Shown piece by piece: positions 1 through 10,490 of a DNA stretch of 64,000 nt (position 1 is its first letter; each line of letters opens with the position of its first letter). The notes under the pieces are model-generated. The model searched no databases. It worked only from the letters and a program-made list of their open reading frames with translations, and was not told the DNA's origin. The stretch covers positions 74,794 to 138,793 of the forward strand of contig NZ_MCVI01000021.1 in NCBI RefSeq assembly GCF_002873135.1, read 5' to 3'. Both the position numbers and the translations under genes were made by a program. The DNA is from Shewanella sp. 10N.286.48.A6. GTDB taxonomy: Bacteria > Pseudomonadota > Gammaproteobacteria > Enterobacterales > Shewanellaceae.

Positions 1-743
<743 letters not shown>

Positions 744-817
744 TCATGGTCATAATTTAACCCTAATTTTCATAGCGTTGAATTCAATATCATCCTAATG
801 TTTGCCAAGTGCGCAGA

Positions 818-1666
818 TTAATCTTTACTAAGCTGCTGACTTTTCTCTGCCATTTTAACTTGATCCCAATAGCTATCGAGCTCTTCAAGTGAGTGCTGTT
901 CAAACGCCTTGCCACTTTGTGCAGCATATTGCTCTACCCCTTTAAAGCGACGTTCAAACTTCTGATTAGCAAGCCTTAATGCCTGCTCTGGCTCAACCCC
1001 TAAGTGTCTTGCCATATTGGCAACAGCAAATAATAAGTCGCCCATTTCATCAACCACCTTGGGGTAATATTCGTCTTTATTGGCTTCTAAGTGCTGCGCC
1101 TCTGCCATGACCTCATCGATTTCTTCATGAACCTTTGCCACCACAGGGGCTAAATCAGCCCAATCAAAGCCCACCTTTGCAACCCGCTTTTGAATTTTTA
1201 TCGCTCGGTTCAGTGCTGGCATTGCTACTGGAATGTCATCAAGTATCGAGTGTTGGCTTTTCGCGAGCCTTTCTTGCTGCTTAATTTCATCCCAAACAAG
1301 TTTGACTTGTTTAGCGCTAGTGCCAAGGTTGTCGCCGCTAAACACATGGGGATGTCTTCTGGTTAATTTGTCGCAAATTTTATTCACCACAGTGGCAAAA
1401 TCAAATAAGCCTTGTTCTTTACCGAGCTGACAGTAAAACACCACCTGAAACAACAAATCACCCAGCTCATCAGGCAGCGAATCTAAATCAGCTTGCTCGA
1501 TGGCATCGGCAACCTCATAAGCTTCTTCAAGGGTAAAAGGAACAATAGTCTCGAAGCTTTGCTGTTTATCCCAAGGGCAACCCGTTTCAGGATCCCGCAG
1601 TTTTTCCATAATTGTTAATAAAGGCTGCATAATATCGTTAGCTTGCTTTAGGGTATTTGCTGACAT
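818..1666 (-). CDS. mazG: Nucleoside triphosphate pyrophosphohydrolase MazG
   Basis: MazG hydrolyses NTPs and dNTPs to the monophosphates and pyrophosphate. In enterobacteria it is linked to nucleotide-pool cleaning and to lowering ppGpp. The 282-residue product has the usual two tandem MazG domains. The first, around residues 25-110, contains PETGCPWDKQQ and the metal-binding EExxE...ExxD pattern seen as LEEAYEVADAI and DELGDLLFQ. The second, around 160-260, has a parallel HEEIDEV and DEMGDLLFA. It lies directly downstream of relA on the same strand, as in many gammaproteobacteria, so co-regulation with (p)ppGpp synthesis is plausible. The C-terminus is slightly longer than in the E. coli protein. 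Nothing looks damaged. Confidence 0.96.
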   Translation of the reverse strand: MSANTLKQANDIMQPLLTIMEKLRDPETGCPWDKQQSFETIVPFTLEEAYEVADAIEQADLDSLPDELGDLLFQVVFYCQLGKEQGLFDFATVVNKICDKLTRRHPHVFSGDNLGTSAKQVKLVWDEIKQQERLAKSQHSILDDIPVAMPALNRAIKIQKRVAKVGFDWADLAPVVAKVHEEIDEVMAEAQHLEANKDEYYPKVVDEMGDLLFAVANMARHLGVEPEQALRLANQKFERRFKGVEQYAAQSGKAFEQHSLEELDSYWDQVKMAEKSQQLSKD

Positions 1667-1714
1667 GGTCTATTTCTCAATGATATGGCCTAAACTGGCT
1701 GATAAGTTAAAATA

Positions 1715-1744
1715 AAGGTGACAAACCTTTCGATTTATCACCTT
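1715..1744 (-). terminator. Hairpin between relA and mazG
   Basis: A 7-bp inverted repeat (AAGGTGA / TCACCTT) with a 16-base loop lies in the relA-mazG gap. Read on the minus strand it is followed by TTATTTT, so it may be a weak terminator for relA or an attenuating hairpin before mazG. The long loop makes it a modest candidate. Confidence 0.4.
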
Positions 1745-1781
1745 ATCTTTTGACACTAAAGTGCGCCGTTGGGATTTAATA

Positions 1782-3989
1782 CTATAATCGTCTGGCTTCG
1801 GTCACACCTTCAACTTGGCCTAATTTTGATAATATCCGTGACAAGCCATCGAGGTTATACAGTTCAAGTTCTAGCTCAACGGTAGCGGTTTGGTTTTTTT
1901 CATCAGAGGTTGAACTCATTGCCATTACATTGGACTTTTCAGCCGCCAGTACTGTGGTGACATCTCGCAGTAAACCACTGCGATCATGAGCTATCACCCG
2001 TACTTTAATCCGATAACCGCCAGAATAGTTTTCTCCCCACACCACTTCGACACTGCGCTCTGGATGGGCGCGCATTAGCTCTTTAACCTGTGAGCAGTCA
2101 CTGCGGTGCACTGACACGCCGCGGCCCATGGTGATATAACCAAAAATTTCATCACCCGGTACCGGTTTACAGCAGCTGGCAATATGGCTTAATAAATTAC
2201 CAACACCATTTACTTCTACCTGACCTTTGCCTTTACGGGCTGGTTTCGGATTCGAGCGTTTAATGAGCTCTTCAACAATCTCTTGTTCGGTCACTTCAGT
2301 TTTGCGTAAACTGGTTTCAATGTAATTCACCACTTGGTTTAAGCGTAAATCACCGCCACCAATAGCCGCTAACATGTCATCCATGGAGTTCATATTAAAG
2401 CGCTCAACCGCAACTTTGGCATCTTTTAAATGAAGTGAGACACGGTTAAGTTCAGCCTCAAGTAATTCTTTCCCTGCCACCATGTTTTTATCGCGGTCTT
2501 GCTGCTTGAACCAATGCTGAATTTTCGAGCGAGAGCGAGACGACTTGATGTAGCCTAAATTTGGATTTAACCAATCGCGCTTCGGATTAGGATGCTTTGA
2601 GGTAATGATTTCAATACGCTCACCGGTTTCAACTTGATAAGTAAAGGGCACAATACGGCCATCGACTTTGGCGCCAATACATTTATGGCCCACATGGGAA
2701 TGAATGTAGTAAGCAAAATCGAGCACGGTGGAGCCTAATGGTAAATCAACCACTTCGCCATTAGGGGTAAACACATAGACTCTGTCCTCAAATACTTGGC
2801 TGCGGACTTCATCAACCAGGTTTCCGGTTTCAGCAACATCTTCTTGCCACAGCAAAATTTTACGTAGCCAATTAATTTTTTCTTCATAGCCACTTTGCTT
2901 GCCACCAGCAGAGCCTTCTTTGTACTTCCAATGGGCTGCGACCCCAAGTTCTGAGTCCTGATGCATCGCTTCAGTACGAATTTGAATCTCTACCGTTTTA
3001 CCTTCAGGGCCAACGACCACGGTATGAATTGATTGGTAACCATTGGGTTTAGGGTTGGCCACATAATCATCAAACTCACGGGGAATATGATGCCAAAGGG
3101 TATGCACGACACCTAAAGCACCATAACAATCTTGGAGGCGCTCTGTGACAATACGCACCGCGCGCACATCAAACAGCTCATCAAACTTCAAGTCTTTGCC
3201 TTTCATCTTACGCCAGATGCTATAGATGTGTTTCGGGCGGCCATAGACTTTCGCGCGAATTTGGTCATTATCCAGACGCTGTTGCAGCTGGGTAACAAAC
3301 TTATCGATAAACACTTCTCTGTCGACACGTTTACCATCTAACTGTTTGGCAATATCTTTGTAAACTGTCGGGTGCAGGTAGCGAAACGAGATATCTTCTA
3401 ATTCCCACTTTAATTGCCCAATTCCTAAACGGTTGGCAAGCGGGCCGTAGATATCGACCACTTCTCTTGCCAACAATACCCGGGTTTCTTCATCGGCATT
3501 TTTAACTTCACGAAGTAGCGCTACCCGCTCAGCAAGCTTAACCACTACCGCGCGTACATCTTCGACCATGGCCAATAACATTTTACGAATATTATCGATT
3601 TGCGGCTCGGCGGTTCGAGAGTCAGGACTGACTTTTAAGGCGCCAATAGCCTCCATGGTCACCACGCTTGCCACTAGCTTGCTTAAGCTAGCGCCATATT
3701 TTTCTTCAATTGTTTCAATTGATATAATACCGGCATCATGAGCAATAAATAATAATGAAGCTTGTAAGGTCTCGATATCCATATTCAATGGCGCTAAAAT
3801 TTCCACCATTTCACGGGCGCGCTCAAGCAAGGCCCGATGTACATCGGGAGATTTCGTTGGCAACATATCTAGATACAGGATCAGATCCCGTAACAATAGG
3901 GCTTCTTCGGCGTTATCGATATAACGCATAACCCATTCGTCGATATTAAAATCGGCTAGATTAAAATGTGCTTCTCGAACTGAGACCAT
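1782..3989 (-). CDS. relA: GTP pyrophosphokinase RelA, (p)ppGpp synthetase I
   Basis: RelA makes (p)ppGpp from ATP and GTP/GDP on stalled ribosomes during amino-acid starvation. The 735-residue protein has the standard order: pseudo-hydrolase domain (about 1-190), synthetase domain (about 220-370), TGS (about 405-465), helical and zinc-finger-like region with HIASCCKPVPGDE near 610, and a C-terminal ACT domain (about 660-735). The synthetase motif reads EFDDY, the ExDD form of monofunctional RelA enzymes. An oddity is AHDAG near residue 110, where E. coli RelA has LADA. The HD pair is present but the following ED of active hydrolases (HDxxED) is missing, so hydrolase activity is not expected. 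It begins ATG at 3989. Neighbours are mazG downstream and rlmD upstream. Confidence 0.97.
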   Translation of the reverse strand: MVSVREAHFNLADFNIDEWVMRYIDNAEEALLLRDLILYLDMLPTKSPDVHRALLERAREMVEILAPLNMDIETLQASLLFIAHDAGIISIETIEEKYGASLSKLVASVVTMEAIGALKVSPDSRTAEPQIDNIRKMLLAMVEDVRAVVVKLAERVALLREVKNADEETRVLLAREVVDIYGPLANRLGIGQLKWELEDISFRYLHPTVYKDIAKQLDGKRVDREVFIDKFVTQLQQRLDNDQIRAKVYGRPKHIYSIWRKMKGKDLKFDELFDVRAVRIVTERLQDCYGALGVVHTLWHHIPREFDDYVANPKPNGYQSIHTVVVGPEGKTVEIQIRTEAMHQDSELGVAAHWKYKEGSAGGKQSGYEEKINWLRKILLWQEDVAETGNLVDEVRSQVFEDRVYVFTPNGEVVDLPLGSTVLDFAYYIHSHVGHKCIGAKVDGRIVPFTYQVETGERIEIITSKHPNPKRDWLNPNLGYIKSSRSRSKIQHWFKQQDRDKNMVAGKELLEAELNRVSLHLKDAKVAVERFNMNSMDDMLAAIGGGDLRLNQVVNYIETSLRKTEVTEQEIVEELIKRSNPKPARKGKGQVEVNGVGNLLSHIASCCKPVPGDEIFGYITMGRGVSVHRSDCSQVKELMRAHPERSVEVVWGENYSGGYRIKVRVIAHDRSGLLRDVTTVLAAEKSNVMAMSSTSDEKNQTATVELELELYNLDGLSRILSKLGQVEGVTEARRL

Positions 3990-4204
3990 AATTAACTTCC
4001 TTATTGGTACTGACTTTTACGCGTACAAATAACTGAATCTGTGTTGATGTGTTATTTACTCTAATGCTTTCATCTTGAGCATTCAGTTATTTATGTCAAA
4101 TTAATATTAATCAATTTAAAAAATGTCATCTTCAAACAGTATTTCTGTTTGAGTTGGCAGTAAAAACAGTTGATTTTACTGGTTTGCCACGCCAGCGCAG
4201 CAAG

Positions 4205-5548
4205 TTATTTAATTTCAAACAATGCCATCGCTTCGATATGATGAGTTTGTGGAAACATATCCAACATGGTTAGTTTTTTAAGCTGATAGCCTTGTTCGAT
4301 TAATACTTGGCTGTCTCTGGCTAAACTTGCCGGATTACATGACACATACACCACTTTTTTAGGCTTCATTTTAGATAACCATTGCAAACTTTCATACGCC
4401 CCCGCTCTGGCAGGATCGAGCAATAGTTTATCAATTTTACCCAGCCAAGAGGCTTGAGATAAATCCGCACTTAAATCAGCGTGAAAAAAACTCAGGTTGG
4501 TTAAGTTGTTATCAGCAGCATTTTGTTTCGCCTGCGTAACCATTTCAGGTACGCCTTCAACACCAATAACATCAGCGGCTTGGGTAGCAAGGGGCAAACT
4601 AAAATTACCTACCCCACAAAATAAATCCAAAATTCGTTCATCTTGTTGTGGATCTAGCCACTCGATGGCCTGTGCGACCATACGCTGGTTAATATCAGCA
4701 TTGACCTGCACAAAATTTCCCGGGCTAAATCGACATTCGACTTGGCCGTTAGCTAACAAATATTTGGGTAATTCAATATGATCGTCACTGACTAGCGAAC
4801 GCAGTTCGCCATCATTATCTTGCACTAACAACTGTATTTGATGCTCCAAAGCAAACGCTTTCAGGCGCTGCTCATCATCGGTTTTCAATGCTTTGGTGAT
4901 TCTAAGTACTGCAAATATGCCATTTTCAGCTTCAGTGAGTTCAAGGTGACCGAGTGTCATTTTAGCTTGTAACTGATTAAGCACGTTTGAGAAGGGTTCA
5001 ATCAATGCCGACAATGCTACAGCCAATACATCGCACTGCTTAATATCAACGATATTATTGCTATTGGCAGCTCGAAAGCCTAATTGTAAATGCTTCGTCT
5101 TTTTATCAAATAACGTAGCTAGCCGTGCGCGACGACGATAATGCCATTGCTCACCGGTTATCATTGAAGTCATGATCTTGTCATCAATATTGACCGCTAA
5201 CTTACCCATTAAATTTTGTAGTGCATCTTGCTTATATTCGCGCTGCGCATCAATGCTCATATGTTGTAAGTCGCAGCCACCACATTGCTGATAATGAGGG
5301 CATTGCGCCGCGACTCTTTTATCGGTTGCGATTTGAATTTTAAGCAGCTTAGCTTTAGCGTACTTTTTCTTTTGTTCAATTAATTGCGCGGTTACCGTTT
5401 CACCGGGCAGAGCCCCAGGAATAAATACCACTTTGCCGTCATGTTGAGCAATACCTGCACCGAGATGATCAAGTTGTGATACCGTTAAAGTCAACTTGGC
5501 CGACAGTTGTTTAGTTTTGTTTGGTTTTGCTTTAAAAAATTGTGCCAT
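4205..5548 (-). CDS. rlmD: 23S rRNA (uracil-5-)-methyltransferase RlmD
   Basis: RlmD (formerly RumA) methylates U1939 of 23S rRNA using S-adenosylmethionine. The 447-residue protein starts with a TRAM RNA-binding domain (about residues 15-75, [17 protein letters not shown]). An iron-sulfur cluster segment follows ([15 protein letters not shown], about 84-98), then a SAM-binding Rossmann fold with [14 protein letters not shown]. The catalytic cysteine lies in [12 protein letters not shown] near the C-terminus. Length and order match the family. It lies upstream of relA on the minus strand and is divergent from barA, an arrangement shared with E. coli (barA-rlmD-relA-mazG). Confidence 0.96.
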   Translation of the reverse strand: MAQFFKAKPNKTKQLSAKLTLTVSQLDHLGAGIAQHDGKVVFIPGALPGETVTAQLIEQKKKYAKAKLLKIQIATDKRVAAQCPHYQQCGGCDLQHMSIDAQREYKQDALQNLMGKLAVNIDDKIMTSMITGEQWHYRRRARLATLFDKKTKHLQLGFRAANSNNIVDIKQCDVLAVALSALIEPFSNVLNQLQAKMTLGHLELTEAENGIFAVLRITKALKTDDEQRLKAFALEHQIQLLVQDNDGELRSLVSDDHIELPKYLLANGQVECRFSPGNFVQVNADINQRMVAQAIEWLDPQQDERILDLFCGVGNFSLPLATQAADVIGVEGVPEMVTQAKQNAADNNLTNLSFFHADLSADLSQASWLGKIDKLLLDPARAGAYESLQWLSKMKPKKVVYVSCNPASLARDSQVLIEQGYQLKKLTMLDMFPQTHHIEAMALFEIK

Positions 5549-5650
5549 TTTGGCCTCAGGTATTGAATAAATGACTAGTCAAGACGGCTCTGTTTCTGGC
5601 AGTCTAGTCCTCATCATAGATAAAAAGTCTTTAGGAATAATGTCTTCACG

Positions 5651-8482
5651 ATGAAAAATGCTAACAACATGACCAAATACAGTCTTCGCTCTTGGGTACT
5701 GGTACTTGCGTTAGCGCCAACGGTCATGGTGGGTATTCTACTTGGAAGTTACTTCACCATAAACCGTTTTTATGAACTCGAAGAGACCTTAATCAATCAA
5801 GGTAGAAGTATTGTCGAGCCTTTGGCCATTGCCAGCGAGTTCGGACTGGTCACTGAAGACAGAGAAGCCAGCAAACGTTTACTGGCAGCATCGCAATTAA
5901 ACAACTCTGCCCTTATTCACTCAATTGCTATTTTTGATGATGAAAATCAATTATTTGTAACATCTCACTACCATAAAGATTTTGAGAGTATGCGCTATAC
6001 AGCAGCGTTAAAGTCTTTAATTTCGACTCAGTATGAAACCATCGACGACACCATGGTGATACGGGTGCCGATTATGTCTTATACCGGCGTTAATCAACAA
6101 ACTAACCCGCAAGGGGTGACAATTTCGCCCGCCAACGGCCCAAGAAAAATTATCACCAATGCTGAAGGGCAACAAATATTGGGGTATATCTCAATATTAC
6201 TCAATAAAGAAAATGCCTTACTTGAGCAACACCGTGCCGCCATTGCCGCATTTGTCATTGTATTAATTGGGGTGCAGCTGAATCTGTTTTTCACATTCCG
6301 TTTGGTTAAGCATGTTAACTACCCCATTACTGAAATGGTAAGAGTAGTAGCAAAAATTCGTGAAGGTAAGTTAGACACCCGTCTTGATGGACAATTAATC
6401 GGCGAGCTAGATTTACTTAAGCGCGGCATTAATGCCATGGCTAGTTCATTGTCAGAATATCACGATGAAATGCAGCAAAACATTGACCAAGCGACCTCTG
6501 ATTTACGGGAAACCCTTGAACAAATTGAAATCCAAAACGTCGAGCTTGATTTAGCCAAAAAGCGCGCCCTTGAAGCCAGTCGCATTAAATCAGAGTTCTT
6601 AGCAAATATGTCCCATGAATTAAGAACACCACTAAACGGTGTGATTGGATTTTCTCGGCAGTTAATTAAAACGCCGCTGCACTCAAGTCAGTTAGATTAC
6701 ATAAAAACCATTGAACGAAGCGCCAGTAACTTACTGGGGATCATTAATGACATTCTGGATTTCTCCAAATTAGAAGCCGGTAAAATGGTCTTAGAGAAAA
6801 TGCCATTCGCCCTGCGGGAAACCATTTCTGAAACCGTCAGCATTGTGGCCGGCAGCGCTCAAGAAAAAGACATCGAACTGATTATTGATATTGACGACAA
6901 CGTGCCTGAAAGTGTCAGCGGTGATGCGATGCGGGTTGCACAAATCATGACGAACCTATTGGGCAATGCGATTAAGTTTACCGATCAAGGTAGCGTTATT
7001 TTGAAAATTCATCTTGTAGGCCAAAAAGATGAAAATATCACCCTGCGCTGTGAAGTAATTGATACCGGTATTGGTATTGATGAAAGTCAGCAAGAATATC
7101 TGTTCCAGGCCTTTGGCCAAGCAGACTCGTCTATTTCACGCCGCTTTGGTGGTACCGGCTTGGGCTTAGTGATCACCAAACGTTTGATTAACCAAATGGG
7201 CGGCCAAATTGGCTTTACCTCAATTCCAAATCAAGGCTCAACATTTTGGTTCATGCTGCCATTGGAATTAAGCCAGTTTCATATTGGTGAAGTGCTGCAT
7301 TTGGACTCTTTACGTAATAAAACCCTGTTGTTATTTGAATCAAGAGAGCTAAGCCGCGATATGCTCAATCGCCGCTTTGAAGCGTGGGGGCTACATTTAA
7401 CCACTGTTGGCCAAATTAGCCATTTAGAGTCAACGCTTTCATCAAGCAAAGTGCATTACGATTATATTCTGCTTAACTGCCATGGCTTTAGTGATAAAGA
7501 GCAGTTATTAAGCTGTTTAAGCATGGCGAGGGAAAAGACCTCATGTTTAGTCTTGCTTCATGATTGCATCGAGCAGCAAAAAATATTAAACCAAGCATTG
7601 AGGCCTAATAGCGATATTTTACTCAGTATGCCAGTGAGTGACTACGAGTTGGCTAACCACTTAATTCATCCACCCACTCAAACAGCGCTATTAACCGAGT
7701 CACTACCCGCGACTGTGTATGAGCGCAAGAATTTGAGCGTACTTGCTGTTGATGACAACCTTGCTAACTTAAAGCTAATCGATACCCTACTGAAAGAGTT
7801 GGTGGTTAATGTCATCTCTGTCAATAACGGTGATGAAGCCGTGAGCTATGCCCAAAAACAAGCCTTCGATGTTATCTTTATGGACATTCAAATGCCCGGC
7901 ACTGATGGGGTTACAGCAACCAAACTTATCCGCCAAGACTCACTTAACCGCAATACACCTATTATTGCGGTAACAGCCCACGCTATCGCTGAAGAGCGAG
8001 AATTAATTTTAGGTAGCGGCATGGACGGTTATCTGCCAAAACCCATTGATGAAGCGGCATTAAAAGGGGTGATTGATCGCTGGATAAATAAACCCAAATT
8101 TACCCACTTTGATATGCATACCCTTAATTGGGAGCTGTGCTTAGCACAAACCAATCAAAAACCGGATTTAGCATTAGAGATGCTGCAAATGTTGGTGGAC
8201 TCACTGCCTGAAAGTGTCAGCAACATAGAAACGGCATTAAAAAGCAGCAATAGTTCGCTTATGCTGCAAACCGTGCATAAACTTCATGGAGCGAGTTGTT
8301 ATTGTGGGGTGCCCAACACCCAAAAACTTTGCCAAGAATTAGAGTCTGCGTTAAAGCACAAAACCAACATCGAAGACTTAGAACCTGAAATACTTGAGTT
8401 ACTTGACGAGCTAACTAAGGTAGAATCAGCAGCAAATCAAGTGATATCACAGTTATCAGCGGATGTTCCCTATGAGCAATAA
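5651..8482 (+). CDS. barA: Hybrid sensor histidine kinase BarA
   Basis: BarA is the inner-membrane tripartite sensor kinase that phosphorylates UvrY and through it controls the Csr small RNAs and carbon metabolism. The 943-residue product has an N-terminal membrane helix (about 13-33), a periplasmic sensor region, a second helix (about 197-216) and a HAMP linker. The HisKA domain carries its phospho-acceptor His near 322 in FLANMSHELRTPLNG. An HATPase domain follows (DTGIGI, GGTGLGL), then a receiver domain with the Asp near 745 (FMDIQMPGTDG). The C-terminal Hpt domain has His near 876 (HKLHGAS). All phosphorelay residues are present. An alternative start is the ATG at 5669 (MTKYSLR), which lines up better with E. 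coli BarA. Its last codons overlap the next gene. The uvrY partner is not in this window. Confidence 0.96.
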   Translation: MKNANNMTKYSLRSWVLVLALAPTVMVGILLGSYFTINRFYELEETLINQGRSIVEPLAIASEFGLVTEDREASKRLLAASQLNNSALIHSIAIFDDENQLFVTSHYHKDFESMRYTAALKSLISTQYETIDDTMVIRVPIMSYTGVNQQTNPQGVTISPANGPRKIITNAEGQQILGYISILLNKENALLEQHRAAIAAFVIVLIGVQLNLFFTFRLVKHVNYPITEMVRVVAKIREGKLDTRLDGQLIGELDLLKRGINAMASSLSEYHDEMQQNIDQATSDLRETLEQIEIQNVELDLAKKRALEASRIKSEFLANMSHELRTPLNGVIGFSRQLIKTPLHSSQLDYIKTIERSASNLLGIINDILDFSKLEAGKMVLEKMPFALRETISETVSIVAGSAQEKDIELIIDIDDNVPESVSGDAMRVAQIMTNLLGNAIKFTDQGSVILKIHLVGQKDENITLRCEVIDTGIGIDESQQEYLFQAFGQADSSISRRFGGTGLGLVITKRLINQMGGQIGFTSIPNQGSTFWFMLPLELSQFHIGEVLHLDSLRNKTLLLFESRELSRDMLNRRFEAWGLHLTTVGQISHLESTLSSSKVHYDYILLNCHGFSDKEQLLSCLSMAREKTSCLVLLHDCIEQQKILNQALRPNSDILLSMPVSDYELANHLIHPPTQTALLTESLPATVYERKNLSVLAVDDNLANLKLIDTLLKELVVNVISVNNGDEAVSYAQKQAFDVIFMDIQMPGTDGVTATKLIRQDSLNRNTPIIAVTAHAIAEERELILGSGMDGYLPKPIDEAALKGVIDRWINKPKFTHFDMHTLNWELCLAQTNQKPDLALEMLQMLVDSLPESVSNIETALKSSNSSLMLQTVHKLHGASCYCGVPNTQKLCQELESALKHKTNIEDLEPEILELLDELTKVESAANQVISQLSADVPYEQ

Positions 8483-9086
8483 ACCCGGTTTTTTTAAGCG
8501 TTTAAAAGCGCTGTCATTACCTCAAAAGCAACTTTTTGCGACCGCGCTATGTCAGCGCATGCTGCCCAATTACGCCCTTTTCTCCGAAGTGTGTGAGTTT
8601 GGCGAGCCTAAAGTATTAAGCACAGTATTGGATTTACTTTGGCAATCACAATACGATAAAAAGCTTAAGTTTAATTACGATATTCACTTACAGCGTTTAG
8701 ATGAAAATACCCCTGAGCCTGCAGATTTTGAAGCCTACGGTGTTTATCCTGCAATGGATGCTGCTGTAGCGTTATCGACTTTACTCGGTGGCATACAAGC
8801 TAAAATCGAAGAAGATATTACCAACGTCAGTAAATTATCATCAAGTACAGTGGCCAACTATATTGAAGCCATTAGCATTGAAGAACTTGAAGACGTCATG
8901 AATGAAGATGTTGTAGAAGAGTTCGTATTTAACCATCCTGTAATGCAAGAAGAGAAGCACTTACAAGGAATGTTATTAGATGTGATTGAAGAAACAACAA
9001 AAATCACACCTGAATTCATTAAGGAATTACGCAAAGAAATCATTGATGCTGGCGTGTCTAATATCGGCATCAGTCTGCAGCAATGA
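8472..9086 (+). CDS. YjaG-family (DUF416) protein
   Basis: This 204-residue cytoplasmic protein resembles E. coli YjaG (DUF416), whose function is not established. Visible features are FFKRLKALSLPQKQLFATALCQRMLPNY at the start, a helical acidic middle, and EELEDVMNEDVVEEF near 140, typical of this all-alpha family. The ATG at 8472 is preferred because the product then begins MSNKPGFF like its relatives. An ATG at 8463 would add three residues. The start lies inside the last codons of barA (11-base overlap), implying translational coupling. A tandem repeat and a hairpin follow the stop codon. Confidence 0.85.
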   Translation: MSNKPGFFKRLKALSLPQKQLFATALCQRMLPNYALFSEVCEFGEPKVLSTVLDLLWQSQYDKKLKFNYDIHLQRLDENTPEPADFEAYGVYPAMDAAVALSTLLGGIQAKIEEDITNVSKLSSSTVANYIEAISIEELEDVMNEDVVEEFVFNHPVMQEEKHLQGMLLDVIEETTKITPEFIKELRKEIIDAGVSNIGISLQQ

Positions 9087-9094
9087 TACTTTTA

Positions 9095-9134
9095 AAGTAG
9101 CAATAGCACTCTTTAAGTAGCAATAGCACTCTTT
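9095..9134. repeat. Two tandem 20-bp units after the yjaG-like stop
   Basis: The 20-bp unit AAGTAGCAATAGCACTCTTT occurs twice head to tail with no mismatch (9095-9114 and 9115-9134). A degenerate third unit may start inside the gene (about 9078-9094, GCAGCAATGATACTTTT) and include its TGA stop, which would mean the gene end itself seeded the duplication. The repeat runs into the stem of the following hairpin. Confidence 0.85.
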
Positions 9135-9166
9135 AATAAGGGCCTGTCATCATGCCCTTATTAAAG
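9131..9166 (+). terminator. Hairpin downstream of the yjaG-like gene
   Basis: CTTTAATAAGGGC pairs perfectly with GCCCTTATTAAAG (13-bp stem, 10-base loop). It is a likely end for the barA-yjaG transcript. The bases after the stem are not a clear U-tract, so it could instead be an mRNA-stabilising structure. From here to the next gene (9167-9411) I see only AT-rich sequence. Confidence 0.6.
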
Positions 9167-9411
9167 ATACCGCTAACAGATAGCTTTATACTCTAATGCC
9201 AACCTGATGGGCAACATTTACATCCTCCTTGTCGTATCAGATCTATGCAGTTTTTCTTATCTTAGTTTAATTTAAAAACTTAACTTATTTGAATAGCTTA
9301 GATTCATCTCATACCTTACCTTTATCTAATATCTTATTGGCGCCATTAAAGTAAGATATCCAACGCCCACATTATTGATATGTCATTCAAGGTCCTAAAA
9401 AGGAATCAAGC

Positions 9412-10377
9412 TTGCCTAGTATCCTAACCCCACTTATAGCTGTTTTTGGCATCATGGTTATTGGCTTTAGTGTCCAGAAACTTAAATTACTCCCCCAAGA
9501 TAGTGACTCGGCGCTAAATAAATACGTCTACTATATCGCCTTCCCTGCTATTTTATTTATTGCACTGGCCGAAACTGACATTAACGATATTCTGCAATGG
9601 GGATTTATATTCGCCTTTGGCCTCGCTATGGCGGGCACATATTGTATTACAGTGATCATCTCAACCCTTGCAGACAATAAACAGCCCGCGCTAGCTGCAA
9701 TTAGAGGCCTAAACACCAGTTTTGGTAATACCGCCTTTATTGGGATCCCTTTAATGATGAACTTGTATCCTGATAACAATCAAGCCATCGCCACCGCAGC
9801 CATTGCCAGTCTACTGTCCATTATCATGTTCGCATTTGCACTGGTGAGCATGGAACTTGCGGTGAATAAAACCCAACAACGTCATCCTATTATGATTATG
9901 CTCAACGCATTAATCACCAACCCCATCGTTATTGGTTGCGCCCTAGGGGTATTGGTATCAGCGCTCAAAATAAAACTACCTGACAGTATCAGCATGATGT
10001 TTCGGTTAATCGGAAACACCTCTAGCCCCTGCGCCTTATTTGCCATTGGCATGGTGTTAGCTAAAGCCATGCATCGCGGCGCAAAAGCTGGGCCTAAAAA
10101 ACATAATATCGCCCTTGAAATGAGCTTGCTGAATAGTTTAAAACTCATTGTCCAGCCGTTATTTGCCTATGTTTTATTAAGCTATTTTAAGGTGGAGTCT
10201 GAGCTAGTTTTTATGGGCGTCATTCTGGCGGCACTGCCGACAGCAGCAAGTGTTTACTTACTGGCACAGCGTTACCAAATCTATGCCTTATCAAGTGCCA
10301 AGTGCATATTGATCAGCACTACAGCCACCTTTATTAGTTTGCCCATTATTGAAAAAATCTTAAGCGCCTTGGTTTAA
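9412..10377 (+). CDS. AEC-family transporter (auxin efflux carrier fold)
   Basis: This 321-residue integral membrane protein belongs to the AEC permease family (PF03547), whose bacterial members move organic acids such as malate or malonate. The substrate here is unknown. It has about ten hydrophobic helices and the family pattern NTSFGNTAFIGIPLMMNLYP near residue 102, with a related GNTSSPCALFAIGMVLA near 200 in the second half of the fold. The start is TTG at 9412, supported by an AGGA ribosome site eight bases upstream. No ATG gives a full-length N-terminus. It is followed by an AT-rich hairpin that separates it from the SOS-controlled recN. Confidence 0.85.
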   Translation: MPSILTPLIAVFGIMVIGFSVQKLKLLPQDSDSALNKYVYYIAFPAILFIALAETDINDILQWGFIFAFGLAMAGTYCITVIISTLADNKQPALAAIRGLNTSFGNTAFIGIPLMMNLYPDNNQAIATAAIASLLSIIMFAFALVSMELAVNKTQQRHPIMIMLNALITNPIVIGCALGVLVSALKIKLPDSISMMFRLIGNTSSPCALFAIGMVLAKAMHRGAKAGPKKHNIALEMSLLNSLKLIVQPLFAYVLLSYFKVESELVFMGVILAALPTAASVYLLAQRYQIYALSSAKCILISTTATFISLPIIEKILSALV

Positions 10378-10382
10378 TCCTC

Positions 10383-10411
10383 GTATAAAAAATCAGCACC
10401 ATTTTTTATAC
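10383..10411 (+). terminator. AT-rich terminator after the AEC transporter
   Basis: GTATAAAAAAT and ATTTTTTATAC form a perfect 11-bp stem around a 7-base loop, immediately after the transporter stop. The A-tract/T-tract symmetry suggests a terminator, though the stem contains little GC. Confidence 0.5.
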
Positions 10412-10420
10412 AGTACTTTA

Positions 10421-10436
10421 CTGTATATAAAAACAG
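10421..10436 (+). promoter_or_regulatory. LexA (SOS) box 1 upstream of recN
   Basis: CTGTATATAAAAACAG matches the gammaproteobacterial LexA consensus CTG-N10-CAG with an AT-rich centre. It lies about 55 bases before the recN start, where a repressor would cover the promoter. Confidence 0.9.
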
Positions 10437-10442
10437 TGTAAA

Positions 10443-10458
10443 CTGTATACAGATACAG
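10443..10458 (+). promoter_or_regulatory. LexA (SOS) box 2 upstream of recN
   Basis: CTGTATACAGATACAG is a second CTG-N10-CAG site six bases after the first. E. coli recN is also controlled by more than one LexA site, so tight repression with strong induction after DNA damage is expected. Confidence 0.88.
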
Positions 10459-10490
10459 TGGTTTGATGGTTATTCACACAAGGATTGATT

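Noticed and set aside
5640..5654. Four-codon leader peptide overlapping the barA start
   Set aside because: The AGGA is only three bases from its ATG and it is too short to judge.
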